From: Quercus robur
Lineage: Eukaryota; Streptophyta; Magnoliopsida; Fagales; Fagaceae
Direction of reading: 5' to 3'
Length of the DNA stretch: 64,000 nt
Assembly: GCF_932294415.1 (NCBI RefSeq)
Contig: NC_065545.1
Location: forward strand, 18,418,857 to 18,482,856
Shown here: positions 55,561-64,000 of the stretch, one piece after another
Layout of the letters: the number at the start of each line of letters is the position of its first letter
How positions within the stretch are numbered: position 1 is the stretch's first letter
Notes under the pieces: model-generated
Told to the model about the DNA's origin: nothing
What the model saw: the letters and a program-made list of their open reading frames with translations, nothing else
The model's database searches: none
Position numbers and translations under genes: made by a program

Positions 55561-57014
55561 TAAAATAAAAAAATAAAAAAGCATTAAACATGAGTTAAAA
55601 TGAAACAATTAAAGTGAATTTGTATTTGTATCAATGCTTCAATAAATAAGTACACATATTACCATATCAAATCTAATCATATAATAATATATCATAAACA
55701 ACAGTAATAACTTTTTTTTTTAATTTAACAACAATAATAACTTAATTTGATTACTTAAACCACTATCAAAATTAAATATAAATTAAAATAATATAACAAT
55801 TCCGGATTTATGTGCAACAGCCAACAAGGCCCCCCTCTACACAATCCAAAGCTTGAAGTCAGGAAAAATATATCTTGGCCCTTGAAGTTAACAAAAATGA
55901 AACTTCAAGTCCAAACCTAGCCACTGGTTACAACAGGTTCACCCAATGCAAACCTTGGCCAATACTATTAATTATTGTCAGCAGTAATTTTGTCCTAAAA
56001 CTAAAAGATAGGATAGGCCAAACCATCAAAAAAGGATGCTTCTATGATGGTCTTGCAAGAGAAAAAAAAAAAAACACCAAGGCACTTAATGAACATCAGG
56101 GAGAGACCCTTAACAGTGCATGAAGACAAGGGTTCAGAGCTGTGGTTTTACTAGTAGAAACAAAACAAGAAGCAATCAATATAAACATATATGGAAAAAA
56201 TCACAAAGTTTTGTTTGGTTCTTATAAATGTTAACTGTTCTGTACCCAGAAAACAAAACTTTTTGGTAGGAAAATTAGTCAAGAATTCTTTTTTTTTTTT
56301 TTTTTTGGATAAGTGATAAAAGTTTTATTGAAGACGAAAAATTCTTTATGTTTGCGATGATGAACACAAAGTATCTTAAAAAAATTACAAGGTCATACAG
56401 AAGATCTAAAAGCGTTTTGGAACCCAAAAATAGAGGTAAAATGTGTAAAACCCCATGCCCAAGAGCAAACAAACAAGGTACGAATCAACAGGGATTTCAT
56501 CTGATTGAGAGACCCCCCAACATCCTCGAACATACAACTATTCTGTTACTTCCACACTATCCACATCAAGAATGTTGGCACCAGATTCCATACTTCCATT
56601 GAAGAAATGGTAAACAAATTTGATTTGGCACAATTAATTAACCCACAAAAGCAAAAGTTGATGGCTGTCCAGTACGGGTTTCTTTATTTATTTTTATAGG
56701 TAAGTAAAGCCTAATAGAAATTCAAACAGGAAACTTAAGCAAAATCTTAAATTATTTATTTTGGTGAGAAAGTTAGAGCAATGAATCTCAAGAATTCTAT
56801 TCTTGAAGTAAAGATTTAGTCCTCAAATCTTAGCCTATCCTAGCTTGGACATGATGATTCATTTTAGTTTCTTAATAATTTTAAGTTTGTGCAAAAAAGG
56901 TCCTACAGTTAACTCTAACATAAAATTTTTCTTTTTTATCTCCAAATAATTGTGAAACATAGACTAAATGTGTAATGTCTCAAATAATTCTGAAAAACTC
57001 TAAGCAACCAAACA

Positions 57015-57290
57015 CTAATAGATGTTAGAAAGAAAGAGAGAAAGAAGTACCTTGGGGCTAGTCTGGGATTGCTTCTGGGACATATCGAGCTTGCCTTTCT
57101 CCAAGGTAACCGCACCAAACGCACAGTACTGCCCTTTCATAACCGGACTCAGCATAGAAGAAGAAGAAGAAACAGCCGGTGGCGCTACCAAGCAACGCTC
57201 CAATAAACTCACGGAGGAGTCTCCTTCCACCACTGCCAATGACGAAGAAGAAGAAGAAGAATATTTAGGAATGCTCTAGTAGGAAGAACC
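57015..57290 (-). pseudogene. Exon-like segment of unknown protein inside the CACTA-type element
   Basis: An open minus-strand segment of about 75-90 residues: Ser-rich runs (YSSSSSSS and SSSSSM), then LSPVMKGQYCAFGAVTLEKG. It ends in CCCCAAG|GTACTTC, a plausible splice donor near 57049. Its coding-like composition contrasts with the AT-rich DNA around it. The Ser-rich N-terminal character would fit a plastid-targeted protein. No family was recognised. It may be a host exon captured by the transposon or an element gene. Confidence 0.35.
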
Positions 57291-58542
57291 TTCAAAGTTT
57301 AGTAACAAAATTACCAAAGTGCAAAATGCAGCATGAAAGAGTCCATTTTTAATATGGCCAACTAAATAATTCCAATCAAGAGTCTAACAATCAAATACAC
57401 AGAATACAATTTCTGCTCCCATAAATATAAAGAAACAACCACAAAGACCTTAAAATATACAGACAAAAGCTTCACAAACTCAACCAAATGGATAATTAAA
57501 TTTTAAAAGCAAAAATGCCAGGTTTTATTTAATATTGTTCAGAAAGAGCATTAACAATGAAAACAAAACATTGTGGGAGCAAACACAACAACCAATGGGC
57601 CATTACTACAGTGCACACAGCACATGTGCCCAATAAGGGTGCATTGGCATGTGAAGCTAAACTATGTTTCGTATTGGCGTGTGAAGATGAGCATCACCAA
57701 CTTCAAGTACGGACTTAACTACACACAGTGGACCCTTGTTGTTCAGCATCCAAATCTCAACAATGTCACTCAAGTTTTTAGCTTTAATTGCCAGCCGCTC
57801 ATGCCATACAAATCCACAAGTAAGCCCAACATGACTCTTTAACAATATTGTGAGGCACAGAAAAATAAGTGAAACAAACAATCAAATTTAGGAAATTGTC
57901 TTTTATTGCACAACTAATGCTTATATTGCTTATATTGTTCCACTACGAATTCTCTTTTAATCTCTTTCAATTGACACAAAAAAGAACCTCATGAACAAAA
58001 CAAAACAACCAGCTGAGACCAGCAGCAATGCAGCACAAGTTTAACAGAATTCCAAAAGACTCAGGTTTATTCCAAACTCCAAACAGAGTGACACGCATAG
58101 CTAAACTCTAGACTCAACAAAAACATAAGAAGATAGCCTTGAAGAGTCAGTTTAGCTCCAAGCACAAACAGATGCAATGTGGACAATCAGGTATGGGGTG
58201 GGAAAAATCAAACCCAAACATCACATATCAAGTCTAAGAGGGATTTCATCGAACATGTGGAATGCAATAAAAACAAATATGTAGAACCGTGCAAATTTCA
58301 ATCTACAGTCAAAGAAACCCAAAAATTCAAATTAGGTCCAATTTAGTAACATCATAGATACAACAGCAAACAACTAAACACATATTGCAGGATTTGAATA
58401 TTTATATGAGCTTACCAATAAAATCTATTGTGGCCCAATTCATTGTCGAATAACCTCATCATTGAAAAACCAAAAACCCAAGACAAATATTGTATGAAAA
58501 AACAAAAATAAAAAGTGCTAAATAAATAAAGAGTGGAAGCTA

Positions 58543-58850
58543 TACCGTCAGGGGTGTGTCAGGCGGCTGAGGGAGGAAAGGAGTCCGAGGATGGCCGCGG
58601 TGGCTGTGTTGTTGGAGGTGGTGGTGTCGGCGGCAGAAGGCAAGGCCGACGGAGTGTGAGGGAGAGTGAGGAAGGGAATGAGGGAGAAAGAGGTTGTCGG
58701 GGGACTGTTGGACCCGCGGCGGGGAGGAAGGTGGTGGCTCGGCAGTCCGACCGGCGAGGGTACGGAGACGAGAGTGAGGGAGAGGTAGAGAGTGTTTGGG
58801 TGAGGCTCGGCAGTCCGATGGTTTGATTTGTGAGTGTAAAGAAACCCCAA
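58543..58850 (-). other. GC-rich exon-like segment near the right side of the CACTA-type element
   Basis: A Pro/Ser/Thr/Leu-rich minus-strand frame of about 100 residues (ending LGLLSSLSRLTHP), with GC content far above its surroundings. A GT donor-like sequence (CTGACG|GTATAG) follows. It could be a first exon or 5' leader of the same gene-like unit as 57015-57290. There is no domain. Confidence 0.3.
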
Positions 58851-59039
58851 ATTTTTACCGAGTGTTTTGGTGGGAACCGAAGAGTTTTAGAGGGAATTCA
58901 GAAATTTTATTGTGACAACATTTTGACCTATAGTGACAACGTTCAGAATTTTAAAGCTGCTGCAATAAAGAAAGACTGGGCTATGGTTTATTATGACGGG
59001 AATATAACTTTTTGTGGCGAAAAATAAGCCCGCCTTAAT

Positions 59040-59520
59040 AGCTCCTTAAGGATTTTTTTAATAAAATAATATTTAATACTTGAAATTAATAAAATATAAT
59101 TTAATAATTAACAAAATATAATTTAATCCTAAAAATTAACAAATATATAATTTAATACTTCAAATTACTAAAATGCAATTTAATACTACAATTGTCAATA
59201 AAATATAATTTACTAATTAATACTTCCAATTATGTAAATATATTTTAATACTACAAATTATTTGAGTATAATTTAATAATTAATAAGATTTAATATAATA
59301 CTTCAAATTAATAAAATATAATTTAACACTACAAATTAATAAAATGAAATATATTAATTAATAGAAATATGTTTTCATAATTCAATTTAACAAAATTTAA
59401 TTGAATTTAATACTTTAAACTAATTTAAAATATTTTAATTTAATACTTCAAATTAATAAAATATAATTCCTCGCTACAAATTACTAAAATATGATATAAT
59501 AACTAGAAAAAAAATGTAAG
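59040..59520. repeat. Degenerate AT-rich tandem array
   Basis: Repeats of variants of AAAATATAATTTAATACT(T/A)CAAATTA for about 480 bases, with no coding content. Confidence 0.85.
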
Positions 59521-59559
59521 ATGAGACTAGAGGACCAAAAAATTAAAATATAATTTAAT

Positions 59560-61345
59560 ATTACTTTGGAATGATTAAAATACCTCTAAAACTAAAAGAA
59601 TGCCAACTTACCTGCATAACCGTAGAAAATGACCGAAACACCCCTACCACCCAAAAAATGGCTGAAACACCCCCGAAGCAAGAAAAATAGTTGAAATACC
59701 TTTTGTGGGGACGCAAGCCCAAATATGTATTGGACCTTGGGCCTTGGGCCTTGTCCGAGGAGTCACAGTGGTCCAAGAATGGATCAATAGCAAGAGAGAC
59801 GTAATACTTCGAACTTCACGAGCAAACTATGACCGTAATGGCTGGGAGAGGTTGTCTAAGGAGGAATATCCCCTAAACTAAACGCAACGGAGATCAAAAT
59901 ATGCCTCCTGTCATCCAAGGTGACGTACCAGGAGATTTTATTGGTAAAGACATGCACTATGAGGGTACGGGAAGAATGGGAGCTAGAAAATATCTAAGGA
60001 AAAACTGCTGCCACCGCATTGAATACTTTGCAGCTAATTTTCTGGCCTCATTTATGTGGAAAAGACCCCTGAACTGTGCTGCCTTGGTTACTCCAACTCA
60101 CAGAGGGCCTGTAAGGGTGACTGATGGGACAAGCTCTCGAGTGGTGGCTTGGATGTTCGACAAGTGGAAAGCCAAGATCATTCAAAATGAGATATATAAT
60201 GTAAGAGGCCCTTAATGAAAAAAAGGGGGGAGAAAAAAAAAAGGAGAAACACTGTAGCCACTTAGAACTGACTTTGTAATCACACTTGGAAGAAATATAT
60301 ATAAGGATTGATCTCCTCAGACTTTGTCAAGGATGATTTTCTTTACCTTAGATCAGTTTATTTTCCTTTTTCTGTCTTCTAAATTAATTATACAGGTTGT
60401 CCAACTCGTTAAAACCTAGTTTTCCAATCCACTCTCTACAAATTCATTGTTTTGGGCTTTTTAGGCTTGAGTCCATCTACTTTTGGGGCTTAGGCGCAAG
60501 AATGGGGGCCCTACACCTTTGAAGCCTAAAAAAAGACCACAATACCCTTGAATCCTAAAAAAACACCAAAATTGGAGGAAATATAATGTATTATTCAGTG
60601 AAAACGACTAAAATACCCCTAAGACTAAAAGAAGGCCAACCTACCCCACAAACTCAAAAAATGGCTGAGACACACCTATCACCCAAGAAATGACTAAAAT
60701 ACCCCCCAAAGCAAGAAAATAACTGAAATTTAGAATGAAGCCTATAAAAAGACCACAATACCCTTGAATCATAAGAAAAAAACCAAAATTGGAAGAAATA
60801 TAATTCAATATTCATTTGAAAACGATTGAAATACCCTTAAGACTAAAAGAAGGCCAACCTATCCTACAATAAACTCAAAAAATGGTTGAGACACCAAAAT
60901 ACCACCGATAGTTGAAAATGAACCAAATACCTCATAGGCAAATGGGCAAGTTGGGTCATAAATGAGTTAGGTGTGTAATACTCATTTATGACCCGTTTAT
61001 ATATAAATTAATTATCTATTACCAACCCAACCCAACCCATTTAATTAGTAACCCACCCATTTAACTCGATATCTCTAAAATTATCAAATATGCTCAAAAA
61101 CGACTAAAATGACCAAAATATACTTAAAATCTCTAAAATGAGCAAAATACCCATGAAACCTCTAAAATGACTAAAATACCCCCGATGTCTCTAAAATCAT
61201 TGAATATGCTTAAAAACCACTGAAATAACCAAAATAACTCCAAAATCTCTAAAATGAGCAAAATACCCCCCCCACCCCCCAACACCCTCTAAAATGTCCA
61301 AAATATCACCAAAACCCAAAAAATTACCAATATACCCCCAAAATA
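59560..61345. repeat. Degenerate tandem array (CTAAAATACCCC units), split by a solo LTR
   Basis: Units of roughly 25-40 bases built on TGACTAAAATACCCC(T/C)..AAAA, CCAAAAAATGGCTGAAACAC and CTCTAAAATGAGCAAAATAC. They occur at 59560-59700, 60525-60960 and 61080-61345. Between the last two, a segment with ACCCAACCCAACCCA repeats interrupts the array. Confidence 0.8.
59704..60515 (+). mobile_element. Solo LTR of a Ty3/gypsy element
   Basis: 812 bp with TG..CA ends (TGTGGGGACGCAAG to GGGGGCCCTACA). It is flanked by the 5-base duplication CCTTT at 59699-59703 and 60516-60520. It has no internal region. Parts resemble the LTR at 3833-4559 (ACAAGTGGA..GATATATAATGTAAG and TTGTTTTGGGCTTTTTAGG), so it is a related family. 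Solo LTRs arise by recombination between the two LTRs of one element. Confidence 0.88.
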
Positions 61346-61639
61346 TCACCAAAACATTTGTAACATTTTTTTGAAACATTTTAGGGTTTCAATTGGGTTA
61401 GGTTTCTATTGGTCTTGTATTTTGGAAGTCTTGATAGAAATGAAAAGGAAAAATGTATTAATGGTACTAAAAAATGTTCACAATATAATATGAAAATGAT
61501 TATGATCGATAAACTTCAACAACCTAATTTTGAATGTTTAAATTTATTTTTTGTGATAGGTAACACGTCAATTTGTAATCCTATAGTAAATTTGTGTTAT
61601 CCTTAGTATCACTAATAATAATAAAAAAAAAGGTAAACA

Positions 61640-61705
61640 ACCATTATATATACACACACACCTACACATATATAAATACATACATATACACATACACACA
61701 TATAT
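61640..61705. repeat. (ACACAT/ATATAC)n microsatellite
   Basis: Mixed TATATACACACA and ACATATACACAT units over about 65 bases. Confidence 0.85.
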
Positions 61706-61709
61706 AATT

Positions 61710-62650
61710 TTATAAAATTTTGAGCCTTTTATAATAGGTGACAATGCCTTTTTTCTTATGAGTAAAATTTTGAGCCTTATGTGGTGGGGGCCTTAGGCTA
61801 GCCCTGCAGGGGCATGGGTCTACAATTTGACAGTTTTGAAAATTGCACCAAATTCAAAGTCCAACCATTGGATGGGAAGAGGACGGTAAAGAATGGGTAT
61901 TGGTGAAATTAGGGTGTGATTGGATGGTTTGATTGTGAGAGTGGATCGATCAAAGTATGGGTACACGACACGTAACCTTCATGCGCCAATTTAGATTCCA
62001 ATTCTTACAGTTGGATTTGCAGAGCATGGTAAAATATTGGTGTTGATGAAATTTAAGCTCAATTGAACAACCAGATCGAGCTCAAATTAAACCATTTTCA
62101 CATATAAGCAAACCCATAATTTGTTTTAATATTTAATAGTTGAACTATATTGTTATTTTATAGTATTTGATATAGCTCATTGTGGAGATTTCTAATTTTT
62201 CTTTTAACACATGACATATAATCTTTTTTATTATCTAATTTTGGGAAGCTATTCAATTTATGAATAATATCTAATTTATTTCATTAATTAACCTATGTAT
62301 TTCTATTTCATATACATACTCCTATTTATTCTTGTTTATTATAAAAAATTATACTAATTGTTTAAACTATAAACCTTATAAACTTCAAACCACATGCCAC
62401 AACATATATTCTAAAATTTAAATTTACAAAAAAAAGTTTCTTATAACACGCAATTTCTTATAAACATTTAAACCTTAGCGCCACATGTCCATCGATTCCC
62501 CTTTCCCTCAAAATTTTGTTCACTTTTCCCTCTAACACTCCTTACTCCCAACTCCCTCGGAACACAATTCCCCTTTCCCTCTAATTTTTTCACTTTTCCC
62601 TCTAACACTCCCAACTCACGCCAACTGACAACACGCAACTGCGCGGCAAG
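61710..62650. other. AT-rich intergenic DNA upstream of the CRAL-TRIO-like segment
   Basis: A segment near 61860-62060 has phrases (CAACCATTGGATGGGAAGAG) resembling dispersed plant repeats. A C/T-rich stretch with repeated CCCCTTTCCCTC and CACTTTTCCCTCTAACACTC lies at 62495-62615 and may be promoter or leader sequence. No gene was recognised. Confidence 0.45.
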
Positions 62651-62737
62651 ACACTAAAAAAAACAAAAGAAAAAAGCGCCTAAAGATCAAGACAATTGAA
62701 AAAAAGAATACCTAACTTTCTAAGTGAGACAAAGAAG

Positions 62738-64000
62738 AAGAAGAAGAGCAAGAGAACTGGCTTGATTGCTCTGACCAGTAACTCTCTCCCGACGAAGACT
62801 TCTCCGATCTCAATCTCCTCCAGTTCTTTCGCCTCCAAGGCTCAGACAAGCACGGCAACCGCATTTTCCGTGTTGTGGGAAAGTACTTTCCTGGTAAACA
62901 AACATGACTAAGACCTCTCTCGCTTGTTGCTTCACTTCGTTTTGTGTTTTTGTTATCTGGTTTTGTTTAATTTGTGTATCATTTTTTATTATTATTATTA
63001 TATATGATGATTGATATTGATTCTTATTGTTTTTAAGCAATTTGAGCTAGTTTGGCATCTGGGTTTTTGTTGGTTTTGAAAAAATAAAGTTCCTCCTTTT
63101 TTGTGATGTTGTAATTTGATTCGAATTTAAGTGATGTTGTGAGTAACTTTTAGGTTATTTTGGCATCTGGGTTTGTTTTGTTTTCATGTTTTATATGGAA
63201 GATAGTTTATTTTTGCTTAAGTTCTGTAAATCAGGTAAGGGGTTTGTTTGGTTTTATCTGAATTATTAGTTAGTGATTTTTACCGTATTCAATGAATTTT
63301 TTGTGTCACTGCTTATTTTTCTTATCATTCTCATTTTACTGGTACTTACGTTTAAATGCATGTTACATCTTGAATAATCAGTATTCTTTGAATGTTTGGG
63401 CTTATAGTCATATTAATCTGATATTTTCATAATTTGTTCCCATTGTCTTACAATACTTTGAATGCAAGTTTTCTGTTTATTTTTTGTTTCTAATTATATT
63501 AGCTGCAACCTCCTCAACTTCTTCTTTGTGTATGTTTCATTAAAGTTATAGAAACCATACTTATGGATTTTGGTTATTAATTTTTACTGTCCCCCCATGT
63601 CTACTAATTTATTTCTCCATAGCTTTTGTTTTTATACCTTAGCAATAATTTATTAGCTAAAATGATTTTATTGATGAATAAAAACAGCATGGGGGCAGTG
63701 TTGTAGATGTTTGTTGTGGTTCACATCGGACCATTCAAAACAAGGCTTTTGTTCATAAAATCAATTGTATGCCGTGAGTGATGTAAGAGAGTATCTCCTG
63801 TTTCTATAAGAAGTTTAAAAACTTAAAATTTTCTTGTTTGGGTAGTTTTATCTCCTAATGTTGTTGGATAACCTTTTTCTAAATGACATATTTTAATTAT
63901 TTGATGCCCTTATGAGATGCCTCTTTCTTTTATGGAGCAGCTGTGGTTGTGAGTGGAGAGAGGCTGGGCAGTGGCAGCAGAGCAATAGCAGAAGCAGGAA
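62738..64000 (+). pseudogene. CRAL-TRIO (SEC14-like) protein, 5' fragment
   Basis: One exon-like segment ends ...LLQFFRLQGSDKHGNRIFRV then VGKYFP and a donor (CCTG|GTAAAC at 62893/62894). After an intron of about 1 kb, the acceptor GAGCAG|CT (63940/63941) continues in phase as AVVVSGERL. DKHGNRIFRVVGKYFP..V-SGERL matches the start of the lipid-binding CRAL-TRIO domain of plant GDAP2-like/SEC14-like proteins as I recall them. Upstream in the same frame, EEEEEQENWLDCSDQ is followed by a TAA before LSPDEDFSDLN, and no ATG lies upstream in that frame. Beyond GERL the reading (GSGSRAIAEAG) departs from the family. It is therefore probably a damaged or partial copy, though the window edge prevents a firm verdict. 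Confidence 0.5.

Larger units (their letters stand above)
54498..59036. mobile_element. CACTA-type (En/Spm) element with one recognisable terminus
   Basis: Begins CACTACAAGAAAA at 54498, the signature plant CACTA terminus. It is followed by about 600 bases dense in short subterminal motifs in both orientations (CCCTCGCAA, GCGAGGG, GACGAC, CACAAAAAGTTAT). On the right, around 58900-59036, motifs return in inverted form (ACTTTTTGTGGCG, TGTGACAAC, ATAGTGACAAC), but no TTCTTGTAGTG terminus was found, so the right end is lost or diverged. The interior holds exon-like minus-strand segments at 55480-55560, 57015-57290 and 58543-58850 rather than a recognisable transposase. Start confidence is high; the right border is approximate. 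Confidence 0.6.

Noticed and set aside
58533-58826. Gly/Arg-rich plus-strand ORF
   Set aside because: It overlaps the Pro/Ser-rich minus-strand frame in a GC-rich segment. Both may be by-products of composition, and the minus strand fits nearby donor-like sites better.

Overview
This is eukaryotic nuclear DNA from a flowering plant, most likely a woody eudicot. The evidence is long AT-rich introns with GT..AG borders, plastid- and mitochondrion-directed plant proteins, a mitochondrial DNA insert carrying plant mitochondrial trnG(GCC), and dense plant transposons (Tat-lineage Ty3/gypsy LTR elements, tRNA-derived SINEs, Stowaway, hAT-, MULE- and CACTA-type elements). Several repeats, especially the 76-bp array and antisense-ORF LTR element at the left edge, resemble families I recall from oaks and chestnuts. 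The Fagaceae placement is inference from memory.

Layout. 1-4559: 3' part of a Tat-like LTR retrotransposon, entering from the left and inserted into an older inverted-repeat element (4560 to about 6040). 7069-10091 (+): a two-exon gene for a small plastid-type protein of unknown function, whose intron holds a mitochondrial insert. 10100-26400: a transposon-rich intergenic region with several elements whose ends and target duplications can be read. It includes a MULE-like element carrying an apparent fragment of a ROOT UV-B SENSITIVE (DUF647) gene, later split by an LTR retrotransposon. 26685-35178 (+): a complete ten-exon gene for a 515-residue 3-dehydroquinate dehydratase/shikimate dehydrogenase-like protein with altered catalytic residues and no plastid transit peptide. 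A MITE has inserted directly against its TATA box. 35946-36750 (-): a short-chain dehydrogenase. 37600-50000 (-): three overlapping copies of an OMA1-like mitochondrial metallopeptidase gene. Two partial copies could together encode one intact protein; the third is a pseudogene. Their flanking DNA is duplicated too, which gives unfilled sites for two transposon insertions. 50000-62600: microsatellites, a CCGGT-rich repeat, a hAT element, a CACTA-type end with gene-like interior segments, degenerate tandem arrays and a solo LTR. 62700-64000 (+): the start of a CRAL-TRIO (SEC14-like) gene or gene fragment running off the right edge.

The host genes do not form a pathway cluster. The dehydroquinate/shikimate-type gene and the convergent short-chain dehydrogenase are both linked to specialised metabolism, but nothing in the sequence shows that they act together. 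The most informative features are the remodelled active sites of the first enzyme, the transposon at its promoter, the OMA1-like triplication, and the gene fragment inside the MULE-like element. I found no defence system, operon, CRISPR array or other wholly new system.
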